From assembly GCF_014269205.2 (NCBI RefSeq), contig NZ_JABWRY020000002.1, forward strand, positions 344,545 to 408,544: a stretch of 64,000 nucleotides of DNA. Direction: 5' to 3'. The DNA comes from Pseudomonas kermanshahensis. Its GTDB lineage: Bacteria; Pseudomonadota; Gammaproteobacteria; Pseudomonadales; Pseudomonadaceae. Below are positions 10,272 to 18,560 of this stretch, in pieces. The notes below the pieces were generated by a model. The model did not search any database, was not told the origin of the DNA, and saw only the letters and a list, made by a program, of their open reading frames with translations. How positions within the stretch are numbered: position 1 is the first letter of the stretch; the number at the start of each line of letters is the position of its first letter. A program made the translations under genes and the position numbers.

Positions 10272-10297
10272 TAACTCAAGTTCAACCGAGTGGGTAT

Positions 10298-10320
10298 AAG
10301 GCGGTAATTGTTACCGCCTT
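10298..10320. other. Perfect inverted repeat after the ferredoxin-type oxidoreductase gene
   Basis: AAGGCGGTAA and TTACCGCCTT flank a TTG loop, 27 bases past the stop codon. The stem is perfect but no T-run follows, so it could be a weak terminator, an mRNA-stabilising hairpin or a binding site. A second inverted repeat (CCTAAGGT ... ACCTTAGG, 10419-10444) lies further into the same 246-base gap before chaC. Confidence 0.55.
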
Positions 10321-10517
10321 GGCTAATAACTTTCACTGCGCTCGAAACAATGCTCTCCAATCGTCGGAAGTTCGCGTGAAACTTTAGCTTTCAGGCTTGA
10401 GTGTTGGCGCGTTTCTATCCTAAGGTTAATGCAGACACCTTAGGTGCGGGGCGCAAACCCCGGCACACAGCGATTCTCGATTCATCTGTAGTTCACAGGG
10501 AATAATGGCGGCAGCGT

Positions 10518-11168
10518 ATGTCGGCAATTGAAAGTTTGTCCTGGACAAGTGCTTACCCTCCGGCGCTCGACTTCGGCCAGCAACTGACCCGCGAGCAATT
10601 GATCAACTCCATGCAACTGACCATGTCACGCCATGAAGGCGGGCCGGTGTGGTTGTTCGCCTATGGTTCATTGATCTGGCGACCGGAGTGCAGTTCGGTA
10701 GAGCGGCAGCGCGCACGGGTGCACGGTTATCACCGTGGGCTGTACCTGTGGTCGCACGAGCACCGTGGCACACCGGAAACGCCCGGCCTGGTGTTCGGCC
10801 TGGACCGTGGTGGGTCATGCAGTGGTTTTGCCTATCGGCTGGATGAAAGCAACCTGGATGATTCGCTGATGGCCCTGTGGCAACGCGAAATGCCGTACCC
10901 GGCCTACCGCCCGCACTGGCTCAGTTGCCGATTGGGTGATGGCAGCAAGGTGCAGGCCTTGGGTTTTGTGCTGGAGCGCCATTTGCCGTGCTATGCGGGG
11001 AATTTGCCCGACACACTGCTCAGCCAGATCCTAGCCAGTGCCAAGGGGCGATATGGCACCACGCGCGAGTATGTGGAACAGACGTTGAATGCGCTGCGCA
11101 GCCACCAAATGCCGGATCGCAACCTGGAGGCGCGGTTCAGGCGCTGCCATAACCTGCGCGAGGTCTGA
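10518..11168 (+). CDS. chaC: Glutathione-specific gamma-glutamylcyclotransferase (ChaC family)
   Basis: ChaC-type enzymes cleave glutathione to 5-oxoproline and Cys-Gly. The 216-residue protein has the substrate-binding FAYGSLIWRPE motif near residues 45-55, the usual conserved arginines, and the catalytic-acid region near LWQREM. An N-terminal extension of about 40 residues precedes the motif. The ribosome site before 10518 is poor. An out-of-frame ATG at 10505, preceded by CAGGGA, opens an 8-codon reading frame that runs over the chaC start and could feed ribosomes to it. An internal ATG at 10611 is a possible shorter start. Confidence 0.9.
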   Translation: MSAIESLSWTSAYPPALDFGQQLTREQLINSMQLTMSRHEGGPVWLFAYGSLIWRPECSSVERQRARVHGYHRGLYLWSHEHRGTPETPGLVFGLDRGGSCSGFAYRLDESNLDDSLMALWQREMPYPAYRPHWLSCRLGDGSKVQALGFVLERHLPCYAGNLPDTLLSQILASAKGRYGTTREYVEQTLNALRSHQMPDRNLEARFRRCHNLREV

Positions 11169-11187
11169 TTTATTGACTGGCAGTACC

Positions 11188-11283
11188 GGCCTCTTCGCGG
11201 GGCAAGCCCGCTCCCACAGGCACCCGAGCCGCCTTGAGGGCAGTGGATAATCTATGGGAGCGGGCTTGCCCCGCGAAGAGGCC
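11188..11283. repeat. REPIN between convergent chaC and quinone oxidoreductase genes
   Basis: Arms GGCCTCTTCGCGGGGCAAGC... and the complement ending GCGAAGAGGCC flank a 30-base loop. This is the GCGGGCAAGCCCGC type of REP core, carrying an extra G. It lies between two converging genes, where it could terminate transcription from both sides. Confidence 0.92.
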
Positions 11284-11309
11284 CGAGCAGGCAATCAAGC
11301 AGCCAGACG

Positions 11310-12287
11310 CTAGCTAGTCAGCACCACCAACTTACCCACAGCCTGCCGCTGCCCCAGCTTCTCAATGGCAGCCCCCGCCTCAGCCAGTGGATAAGTCTCC
11401 GACACCAGCGGCTTCAGCTTGCCTTCACCCTGCCAGGCAAACAGCTGACGGAAGTTAGCTGCATTCTGCTCCGGCTGACGCTGGGCAAACGCCCCCCAAA
11501 ACACCCCCACGACCGCTGCGCCCTTGAGCAGCACCAGGTTCGCCGCCAGCTGTGGGATCGCCCCGCTGGCAAACCCCACCACAAGCAGCCGGCCATTCCA
11601 GGCCAGGCCCCTTACCGCCTGGTCGAACAGCTCGCCACCCACCGGGTCGTAGATCACGTCCACGCCCTGGCCGCCGGTCAGGCGCTTGATCTCGTCCTTG
11701 AGGCTGGCCTGGCTGTAGTCGATCAGCTCATCGGCGCCGGCAGCCTTGGCCACGGCCAGTTTTTCGGCGCTGCTGGCTGCAGCGATCACCCGGGCGCCCA
11801 TGGCCTTGCCTATTTCCACGGCCGCCAGGCCCACACCCCCTGAGGCCCCCAGCACCAGCAGGGTTTCACCCGGCTGCAGGTGACCGCGCTGCTTGAGTGC
11901 ATGCATCGAGGTGCCATAGGTCATGCCGAAGGCGGCGGCGGTGGTGAAGTCCATGTGCTCGGGGATCGGCATCACGTTGTAGAAGGGCACCGCCACCTGT
12001 TCGGCGAACGCACCCCACCCCGTGAGGGCCATGACCCGATCGCCCACCTTGAACGCACCGGCCTTCTCGCCGACCGCAACCACCACACCGGCCGCTTCGC
12101 CACCTGGGGAAAACGGCAGCGGTGGCTGGAACTGGTATTTACCTTCGATGATCAAGGTATCGGGGAAGTTGACGCCCGCAGCCTGCACATCCAGCAGGAT
12201 CTCGTTCTTTTTCGGCACGGGGCTGGCGACGTCTTCCAGTACCAGGTCGCGCGCCGGGCCCAAGGTTTTGCACAACACAGCTTTCAT
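11310..12287 (-). CDS. Zinc-independent NADPH:quinone oxidoreductase (MDR family)
   Basis: The 325-residue medium-chain dehydrogenase/reductase starts MKAVLCKTLGPARDLVLED. It has the GroES-like N-terminal half with AGVNFPDTLIIEGKYQFQP near residues 39-57, and a Rossmann half with the nucleotide motif GASGGVGLAAVEIGKAMGA near 148-166. Catalytic-zinc cysteines are lacking, which is typical of the quinone oxidoreductase branch. The likely reaction is NADPH-dependent reduction of quinones or enones; the physiological substrate is unknown. Upstream in-frame codons to 12527 run into the neighbour's promoter and are excluded. Confidence 0.9.
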   Translation of the reverse strand: MKAVLCKTLGPARDLVLEDVASPVPKKNEILLDVQAAGVNFPDTLIIEGKYQFQPPLPFSPGGEAAGVVVAVGEKAGAFKVGDRVMALTGWGAFAEQVAVPFYNVMPIPEHMDFTTAAAFGMTYGTSMHALKQRGHLQPGETLLVLGASGGVGLAAVEIGKAMGARVIAAASSAEKLAVAKAAGADELIDYSQASLKDEIKRLTGGQGVDVIYDPVGGELFDQAVRGLAWNGRLLVVGFASGAIPQLAANLVLLKGAAVVGVFWGAFAQRQPEQNAANFRQLFAWQGEGKLKPLVSETYPLAEAGAAIEKLGQRQAVGKLVVLTS

Positions 12288-12444
12288 CGGGGCTATTCCT
12301 TTGCGGGTAGTGGCCGATAAGTGTAGGAGGGCCACCTGCCGGGTCAACGAGCATGGCCTACCCTGATGGGCCGGCATAAGCCAGGGCTTGGGTTTGAGCG
12401 GTGTGCTGGGTAAGCTGGCGCCAATTGTATTGAGGAGCGAATTC

Positions 12445-12849
12445 GTGAAAGCGTGGATCTTGATGGTGCTGGCCCTGATGCTGCCAGTTGCGGCCGTGGC
12501 CGAAGAAGCCAAGGAAGGGGCGCCCAAGGTCGCCTACATCACCCTGAGCCCACCCTTTGTCGGTAACTATGCCCTCGACGGCAGCCCCAAGCTGCGTGTC
12601 TACAAGGCCGACGTAGCCCTGCGCGTGACCGGTGATGAAGCCGCCAAGGCCGTGAAACACCACGAGCCGCTGATCCGTAACCAGCTGGTGGCGCTGTTCA
12701 CCCAGCAGACGGTGGACAAGATGAGCAACGTCGACGCCAAGGAGCAACTGCGCCAGGAAGCCTTGAAGCAGGTGCAGCAGGTGATGGAAGCGGAAGAGGG
12801 CAAGCCAATTGTCGAAGACCTGCTGTTCAACAACTTGATTGTGCAGTGA
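12445..12849 (+). CDS. FliL-like exported protein, GTG start
   Basis: The 134-residue protein starts at a GTG (12445) preceded by a strong TGAGGAG ribosome site. The first 19 residues (KAWILMVLALMLPVAAVA) form a clear signal peptide, with cleavage likely before EEAKEG. The mature part resembles the FliL C-terminal domain: YITLSPPFVGNY, the GDEAAKAVKHHEPLIRNQLVALF segment and the EQLRQEALKQVQQVME helix. FliL proteins stabilise flagellar stators, but this copy lies far from any flagellar gene and is periplasmic rather than membrane-anchored, so its partner is unknown. Confidence 0.82.
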   Translation: MKAWILMVLALMLPVAAVAEEAKEGAPKVAYITLSPPFVGNYALDGSPKLRVYKADVALRVTGDEAAKAVKHHEPLIRNQLVALFTQQTVDKMSNVDAKEQLRQEALKQVQQVMEAEEGKPIVEDLLFNNLIVQ

Positions 12850-12864
12850 CCTGAAACCCTTGGG

Positions 12865-12886
12865 GCCCATCGCCGGCAAGCCGGCG
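12865..12886. repeat. Single REP-like palindrome
   Basis: CCCATCGCCGGCAAGCCGGCG contains the stem CGCCGGC-AA-GCCGGCG. It is an isolated REP core without an inverted partner, 15 bases after the FliL-like gene. The rest of the gap to 13069 shows no further recognisable element. Confidence 0.7.
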
Positions 12887-13069
12887 ACAGCGGCTTCTAT
12901 TAGGGCGCAGGCCTCCAGCAGGGCCTCGTCATTTGTGTCTGAAACGAGCTCAGACTAACCCTAGTCGTAGGACCTTTCTGTCTTCCTTGTACGTCCGCCA
13001 ATTTACAGTTTCTGATGCGATGGCCGCGTTAAATTGTGCCTCGTCTTCAGTTGCTCGAGAGTATTGGCA

Positions 13070-13504
13070 ATGCCTTTGAAGTACCAACCGAAAGAGGCGA
13101 CTGTACTGATGTGCGATTTTTCAGGATTTCAAGCACCTGAAATGATCAAGGTGCGGCCCGTCGTCGTTCTTCGCAAGCACAGTCAAAATCGCCAGTTGGT
13201 GACGATAATCCCGTTGAGCACCACTGCTCCTGATCACTTGGCCAGGCATCACGTTGTCCTGCCGAGTTATTTGCCTGGCCCTGATCTGACATGCTGGGCC
13301 AAGTGCGACATGATCTACACGGTTGCAACCTCCAGGCTGGACAGATGCCGCGTCAAGTCGCGGCAGGGAGGTGGCCGGGAATATATGACTTTTACAATGC
13401 AGCCCGAGCATTTTGCCGCCGTTAGGGCCGCCGTTTGCTTCACGCTGGGCTTCACACATCCAGCAACAGTGCAGTCTGTTGTCAATAAAGCACCTGATGC
13501 GTGA
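13070..13504 (+). CDS. PemK/MazF-family endoribonuclease-like protein, apparently solitary
   Basis: The 144-residue protein starts MPLKYQPKEATVLMCDFSGF and continues IKVRPVVVLRKHS, then LVTIIPLSTTAP. These are the strand arrangement and RPVVVL core of PemK/MazF toxins, which cleave mRNA. No antitoxin reading frame precedes it: the 220 bases back to the FliL-like gene hold only a REP core and stop-rich sequence. No plausible antitoxin follows either. The N-terminus differs from the classic MazF opening, where GD.. usually follows the first strand, so it may be a domesticated relative with another role. The gene looks somewhat less GC-rich than its neighbours, which hints at acquisition, though this was not computed. 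An upstream TTG/GTG-type start up to 13034 cannot be excluded. Confidence 0.8.
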   Translation: MPLKYQPKEATVLMCDFSGFQAPEMIKVRPVVVLRKHSQNRQLVTIIPLSTTAPDHLARHHVVLPSYLPGPDLTCWAKCDMIYTVATSRLDRCRVKSRQGGGREYMTFTMQPEHFAAVRAAVCFTLGFTHPATVQSVVNKAPDA

Positions 13505-13529
13505 TAATCCATCCTGTTCCCGTAAGGGG

Positions 13530-13643
13530 CTTGTAAGACTCTGCGGATCCTGGTTAACCAGCAATCACAGAGCCGGGCAGGTAGATGGCGATGACAAGCC
13601 GACCTGTCTGTGAGTAGGGCGCCGGAAGGCGCCCTTTGTCTTT
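13530..13643 (+). ncRNA. Candidate small RNA with its own terminator, after the PemK-like gene
   Basis: Three hairpins follow one another. First, CTCTG...CAGAG (13539-13572) encloses the perfect palindrome CTGGTTAACCAG (13550-13561). Second, CAGGT...ACCTG spans 13578-13606. Third is a terminator, GGGCGCC-GGAA-GGCGCCC (13617-13634), followed by TTTGTCTTTG. No protein-coding frame fits. It could be an independent sRNA or a structured 3' UTR of the PemK-like gene. A promoter was not identified with confidence. Confidence 0.4.
13617..13643 (+). terminator. Rho-independent terminator
   Basis: A seven-base GGGCGCC/GGCGCCC stem with a GGAA tetraloop is followed by TTTGTCTTTG on the plus strand. It ends the PemK-like transcript or the candidate sRNA. 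The minus-strand side lacks a T-run, so it does not serve the converging ABC operon well. Confidence 0.85.
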
Positions 13644-13675
13644 GTGTCGTTCTCATATTCCCCAGCGACACTCTC

Positions 13676-14788
13676 TCAGGACGCCAGCGTCCGCCGAAAG
13701 CGCGCCAGCGCCACGCTGAAGAACACCAGGCCAATCACGGCCAGGGCCAGGATGTCTGGCCATACCACGACCACGCCGGCGTCGCGGAACAGGATCGCGG
13801 TGCCGAGGCTGACGAAATGCGTCGACGGCGAGCCCTGCATGACCCACTGCAGCCACTGCGGCATGCTGTCCAGCGGGGTACTGCCGCCAGACAGCAACAG
13901 CATCGGGATGATGACCGGGATCGCCAGCAGGCCGAATTGAGGCGTCGAGCGCGCCAGGGTGGCGAGGAAGATGCCCAAGGCGGTACTGGCGAACAGGTAC
14001 AGCGCGGTCACGGCCAGGAACAGCCCCATGGAGCCAGACAGCGGCACGCCCAGGGCGCCTTTGACCACCACGATGAGCGACACCCAGGTACACAGCACCA
14101 CCACCAGCGCGTTGCTGGCGATTTTCGCCAGCATGATTTCCAGGGCGGTCAACGGCAGCACCAGCAAGTGGTCGAGGGTGCCGTGTTCACGCTCGCGCAA
14201 CAGCGCCGTGCCGGTGAGGATGATCGCCAGGATGGTGATGTTGTTGATGATCTGGATCACGGCCAGAAACCAGCCACCCTCCAGGTTGGGGTTGAACAGT
14301 GCCTTGGGGTTGATCAGCACGGGGCTCTGGGTTGTGGTGCGCTGGGCATAGTCGAGCAGCTCACGCTCGAAAATCCGGCCGATGTAGCCGGCGCCCATGA
14401 ACGCCTGGCTCATGGCCGTGGCGTCGACGTTGATCTGCAGCTCGGGTGAGCGCCCGGCCAGCAGGTCGCTCTGGAAGTTCACCGGCACATTGATCACGAA
14501 GGTGTACTGGCCGCTGTCCATGGCCTGGTCCAGGCGGTCTGGGGGCAGCGGCACGGCAGGTTGAAACTCGGGCGGTTGCAGTGACTCGGTGAGCTTGCGC
14601 GAGAGCTGGCTATGGTCTTCGTCCACCACGGCAACGCTGGCGTTGTGCACGCCGATCACCGAGCCTGCCGCCGGCATGTAGATCGCCACGCTGAAGGCAT
14701 ACAGCAAAAACAGCAGCAGCACGCTGTCATGGCGCAGGCTGGTCAGCTCTTTCAGGCCCAGGCGCAGGGTGTGGTTCAGGCGCGACAT
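13676..14788 (-). CDS. yhhJ: ABC-2 type transporter permease (YhhJ-like)
   Basis: The 370-residue inner-membrane protein has one N-terminal helix (about residues 24-44), a large periplasmic loop with SVIGVHNASVAVVDEDHSQLS, and five or six C-terminal helices. This is the ABC2 membrane layout of YhhJ and DrrB-like exporters. It is the last gene of the minus-strand set, starting one base after the stop of the ATPase-permease gene. It probably pairs with the permease half of that protein as a heterodimeric exporter of drugs or a lipid; the substrate is unknown. Confidence 0.9.
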   Translation of the reverse strand: MSRLNHTLRLGLKELTSLRHDSVLLLFLLYAFSVAIYMPAAGSVIGVHNASVAVVDEDHSQLSRKLTESLQPPEFQPAVPLPPDRLDQAMDSGQYTFVINVPVNFQSDLLAGRSPELQINVDATAMSQAFMGAGYIGRIFERELLDYAQRTTTQSPVLINPKALFNPNLEGGWFLAVIQIINNITILAIILTGTALLREREHGTLDHLLVLPLTALEIMLAKIASNALVVVLCTWVSLIVVVKGALGVPLSGSMGLFLAVTALYLFASTALGIFLATLARSTPQFGLLAIPVIIPMLLLSGGSTPLDSMPQWLQWVMQGSPSTHFVSLGTAILFRDAGVVVVWPDILALAVIGLVFFSVALARFRRTLAS

Positions 14789-14789
14789 A

Positions 14790-17510
14790 TCAGGCCTCCT
14801 GCTTCTTCAGCATGGCCAGGCTCAGGCCGGTGAACACGGCGAAGAAGCTCAGCAGGATCAGGCACTGCGGCCACAGCTCGCGCAGGCCCAGCGCTTTGGT
14901 GAAGGTGCCGACCGCGATGTCCAGGAAGTAACCCGCCGGGAACAGTTGGCCCATCACTGCTGCGGCGCCATCGAGCGACGAGCGTGGCACGATCAGGCCG
15001 GAGAACTGGATGGTCGGCAGGCTGGTGATGATCATGGTGCCCAGGATGGCCGCGATCTGAGTGCGGGTGAAGGCCGAGATCAGCAAGCCCAGGCTGGTGG
15101 TCGCCAGCAGGTAGGCGACGCCGCCGCAGGCCAGGGCCAGCACGCTGCCCTTGAGCGGTACGGCAAACAACCAGCGGTTCATCGCCACCAGCAACGCCAG
15201 GTTGACCAGGCTTACGGCCAGGTAGGGCAGCTGTTTGCCGAGCAGAAACTCCAGCCGGGTGAGGGGCGTGGCGTAGAAGTTGGTGATGGAGCCAAGTTCT
15301 TTTTCACGGACGATGCCCAGGGCGGTGAGCATGGCCGGGATGAACGCCAGGATCAGCGCCATGACGCCGGGCCCGATGGCATTCACGCTGACCACGTCCT
15401 GGTTGTAGCGGAAGCGTGTTTCCAAGCGCACCGGCTCCTGGCGCTGCACCGGTTGCTGGCTGGCCGCGGCAAATTGTTCGAGGTTCGCCTGGTGCACCGC
15501 TTCAACATAGTTGCGGCTGGTCTCTGCACGGAACGGCATGCCGCCGTCGAGCCAGGCAGCCACCACCGGTTGGCGACCGGCGTAAAGGTCACGGCCAAAG
15601 CCGGGTGGGATCTCCAGCGCCAGTTTGATTTCGGAACGTTGCAGGCGTTGGTGCATTTCACGGGTATCGCGAATCGGCGCCTGCTCAGCGAAATACCGTG
15701 ATCCGCGAAACGCTTCGAGGTAGGCCCGGCTTTGCGGGCTTTGGTCTTGGTCATGAACGGCGAAGGCGAGGTTCTCTACATCCAGCGAGATGCCATAGCC
15801 AAAGATCACCATCATGAACACGGCGCCGAGCAGGGCGAAGGCCAGGCGCACTTTGTCGCGTAGCAGCTCCTTGCCCTCCCGGCTGGCCACCGCCAGCAGG
15901 CGGCGCAGGCTGAAACCTTGGCGCAACGGCGGTGTGGCCGCTGCCGGCTGTTCCAGCACAGTGTTTTGCGGGGCCTGGGGTACGGCCTCCTGGGCTTGCT
16001 CCAGGCAGCGCACAAAGGCGTCTTCCAGCGTTTCGCCGGCGTATTGGCGTTGCAGGGCATCAGGCGTGTCACAGGCCAGCACGCGCCCGGCGTGCATGAA
16101 CGAAATGCGATCGCAGCGCTGGGCTTCGTTCATGAAGTGCGTAGAGAGGAAAATGGTCACGTCTTGCTCGCGCGACAACTCCACCAGCAGTCGCCAGAAA
16201 TCATCGCGGGCGGCAGGGTCGACGCCGGAAGTCGGCTCGTCAAGGATCAGCACTTCAGGGCGGTGCAGCACCGCGACGGCCAGCGACAGGCGCTGGCGCA
16301 GGCCGAGGGGCAGGGCGCCTGACGGCTGGTCGGCGATGTCGCGCAGGCCGAAGCGCTCGATCAGTTCGCTGATGCGCTGCGCGCTGTCGGCCTTGGGGAG
16401 GTCGAACAGGCGCGCATGCAGCGTGAGGTTCTGACGGGTGCTGAGCTCGCCATACAGCGAGAAACTCTGCGACATGAAACCAACCCGCTTGCGCGTGGCC
16501 AGGTCGCTGGCGTCCACCGGGCGGCCCAGCAGGCTGGCACTGCCCTCGCTGGCGGGTACCAGGCCCGTAAGCACTTTCATGGTGCTGGTCTTGCCGCAGC
16601 CGTTGGAGCCGAGAAAACCAAAAATTTCCCCACGACCAATGGCGAAGCTGACCTTGTTGACCGCGGTGAAGTCACCAAAGCGCAGGGTCAGGTCATGCGC
16701 TTCGATGGCGACCAGGCCGTCATTTGCCGAGCGTGGCGGGATAGCCAACGGCGCATGTTGCGTACTGCCTGCCCCCTGGAAATGGGTAAAGGCATCGTCC
16801 AGTTTGCCGCTGGGCGTGACGCCCGCCAATGTGTGGCTGGGGCCCGCGGCAATCAGCCGGCCGCCATCGAGCATCAGGCAATGCTCGAACTGCTCGGCTT
16901 CCTCCATATAGGCAGTGGCCACCAGCAGCGTCAATTGCGGGCGTTGTTCGCGTACCTGCTCGACCAGTTCCCAGAAGCGTCGCCGCGACAGGGGGTCGAC
17001 CCCGGTCGTGGGTTCGTCGAGGATCAGCAGGTCAGGTTCGTGGATCAACGCGCAGCACAGGCCCAGTTTCTGCTTCATGCCGCCCGACAGCCTGCCGGCC
17101 GGGCGCTCGGCGAAGCGATGCAGGTCGGTGGCCTGCAGCAGGTTGGCCATGCGCTGTTCGCATTCTTGCCGGCCCAGGCCAAACAGCGTGGCGAAAAAAC
17201 GAATGTTCTCGCTGATCGACAGCTCGGGGTACAGGTTGTTGCCCAGCCCTTGGGGCATGAACGCGACCTTGGGGTACAGCGCAGCACGGTGGCGTCGTTG
17301 GCGGATCGAGCCGCCCAGCACCTGCAACTCGCCCTGCTGCAGGCGTTTTACGCCGGCGATCAGCCCGAGCAGGGTCGATTTGCCGGCCCCGTCAGGCCCG
17401 ATCAGTGCGCAGCGGGTGCCGCTGGGCAGGCTGAAACCCAGCGTCTGCAAGGCGATCAGGTCGCCATAACGGTGGCTGATGCCCTCGGCCAGCAGTGCCG
17501 GCGCGTTCAT
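14790..17510 (-). CDS. rbbA: RbbA-like ABC protein: two ATPase domains fused to an ABC-2 permease
   Basis: The 906-residue fusion has a first ATPase (Walker A GPDGAGKSTLLG near residue 38, intact signature LSGGMKQKLGL near 140, Walker B LLILDEPTTGVDP). A second ATPase follows (Walker A GSNGCGKTSTMKVL near 300; signature degenerate, reading ALPLGLRQRLSLA where LSGG is expected; Walker B VLILDEPTSGVDP). A C-terminal permease of roughly 370 residues ends the protein. This is the arrangement of E. coli RbbA, described both as a ribosome-associated ATPase and as part of an exporter. It overlaps the upstream HlyD gene by four bases (ATGA), so the three genes form an operon. Confidence 0.92.
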   Translation of the reverse strand: MNAPALLAEGISHRYGDLIALQTLGFSLPSGTRCALIGPDGAGKSTLLGLIAGVKRLQQGELQVLGGSIRQRRHRAALYPKVAFMPQGLGNNLYPELSISENIRFFATLFGLGRQECEQRMANLLQATDLHRFAERPAGRLSGGMKQKLGLCCALIHEPDLLILDEPTTGVDPLSRRRFWELVEQVREQRPQLTLLVATAYMEEAEQFEHCLMLDGGRLIAAGPSHTLAGVTPSGKLDDAFTHFQGAGSTQHAPLAIPPRSANDGLVAIEAHDLTLRFGDFTAVNKVSFAIGRGEIFGFLGSNGCGKTSTMKVLTGLVPASEGSASLLGRPVDASDLATRKRVGFMSQSFSLYGELSTRQNLTLHARLFDLPKADSAQRISELIERFGLRDIADQPSGALPLGLRQRLSLAVAVLHRPEVLILDEPTSGVDPAARDDFWRLLVELSREQDVTIFLSTHFMNEAQRCDRISFMHAGRVLACDTPDALQRQYAGETLEDAFVRCLEQAQEAVPQAPQNTVLEQPAAATPPLRQGFSLRRLLAVASREGKELLRDKVRLAFALLGAVFMMVIFGYGISLDVENLAFAVHDQDQSPQSRAYLEAFRGSRYFAEQAPIRDTREMHQRLQRSEIKLALEIPPGFGRDLYAGRQPVVAAWLDGGMPFRAETSRNYVEAVHQANLEQFAAASQQPVQRQEPVRLETRFRYNQDVVSVNAIGPGVMALILAFIPAMLTALGIVREKELGSITNFYATPLTRLEFLLGKQLPYLAVSLVNLALLVAMNRWLFAVPLKGSVLALACGGVAYLLATTSLGLLISAFTRTQIAAILGTMIITSLPTIQFSGLIVPRSSLDGAAAVMGQLFPAGYFLDIAVGTFTKALGLRELWPQCLILLSFFAVFTGLSLAMLKKQEA

Positions 17511-18466
17511 TGCAGGTTGGCCGGCCAGTCCATGTCAGCCGTGCGCACATAGCCAGCGCCCGGCATGCCCGGCTTGGCTTGCGGCACGGCGCTTGGGTCG
17601 CTCAGGCGCAGTTTTACGCGAAACACCAGTTTCTGCCGCTCATCGCGGGTTTCGACCTGTTTCGGGGTGAACTGCGCCTTGGCGGCGACAAACGCTACCT
17701 TCGCCGGCAACGCCTGATCGGGCAGCGCATCGAGGACGATGCGTGCCTGATCGCCAACGGTCAGCCGGCCGCTGGTGGAGGCTGGGAGGTAGAGGTTCAT
17801 GTACTGGTCGCTCGGGTCGATCAGCATCAGCACGCGACCGCCAGCGCCCAAGACCTCACCCGGCTCGGCCAGGCGCAGCTGGATGATGCCGTCGATGGGC
17901 GCGCGCAGGCTGCTGTCGTCGATCTCGCTGGTCAGTTGGGTGACTTGGGCCTGGGCGGCGCCGATGGCGGCTTTGACGGCTGCCAGCTGGGCGCGCGCCG
18001 CAACCACCGCCGCGTTCGCGGTGTCGAAGCGGGCCTGCTGCTGGTCGAGCAGTTGTTGGCTGGCATAGTTGCGCTTGAAAATCTCGCGCACGCGCTTGAG
18101 TTCCTGGCCGGCGAGCAGCAGCTCACTCTGACGCAGTTGCACGCTGGCCTGGGCCGCCGCGTAGTTTTCCTGGGCGCGCAGCACTTCGGCCTCGGCCTGA
18201 TTGCGCTGGGCTTCCATTGTGCGGGTGTCGATACGGGCCAGCAGCTGACCACGGGTCACCTTGTCGCCTTCGTCGACCCGCACTTCGGCCAAGCGCCCGG
18301 GGACCTTGGTGGCAACTTGCACTTCGGTCGCCTCGAGACGGCCGTTGCCCATGCTCAGGCCTTCCGGCAGCTGGTCATGCAGCGACTTCCAGTAACCCAG
18401 CCCTGCCGCGGTCGCCAGAAGGGCGATCAATGCAGTGGCGAAGACCCTGGGGGCATATCGATTCAT
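17507..18466 (-). CDS. yhiI: HlyD family periplasmic adaptor (YhiI-like)
   Basis: The 319-residue membrane-fusion protein has an N-terminal signal anchor (residues 5-26), a first lipoyl half GRLEATEVQVATKVPGRL, a coiled-coil hairpin rich in Ala/Gln/Glu (about 85-185), the second lipoyl half (DDSSLRAPIDGIIQ) and a beta-barrel. It would link the RbbA/YhhJ inner-membrane pump to an outer-membrane channel. First gene of the minus-strand operon; no outer-membrane factor gene accompanies it. The 94-base gap upstream to the EVE gene must hold the promoter. Confidence 0.92.
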   Translation of the reverse strand: MNRYAPRVFATALIALLATAAGLGYWKSLHDQLPEGLSMGNGRLEATEVQVATKVPGRLAEVRVDEGDKVTRGQLLARIDTRTMEAQRNQAEAEVLRAQENYAAAQASVQLRQSELLLAGQELKRVREIFKRNYASQQLLDQQQARFDTANAAVVAARAQLAAVKAAIGAAQAQVTQLTSEIDDSSLRAPIDGIIQLRLAEPGEVLGAGGRVLMLIDPSDQYMNLYLPASTSGRLTVGDQARIVLDALPDQALPAKVAFVAAKAQFTPKQVETRDERQKLVFRVKLRLSDPSAVPQAKPGMPGAGYVRTADMDWPANLQ

Positions 18467-18560
18467 CAGTCAGCATCCTGCTCAATGCACGCCGCTATCG
18501 TGGCGTGCGGCTATCCATGGCGTGTTGATATCGGTCAAACCCCTTGATCCTAGCCCACCT

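Noticed and set aside
10447..10470. Hairpin GGGGCGCAAACCCC before chaC as a riboswitch
   Set aside because: Short stem, no expression platform or known aptamer features; treated as an ordinary 5' UTR hairpin.
12850..13069. Antitoxin gene upstream of the PemK-like gene
   Set aside because: No frame of 60-90 codons with a start and ribosome site exists in the gap; it contains a REP core and stop-rich sequence.
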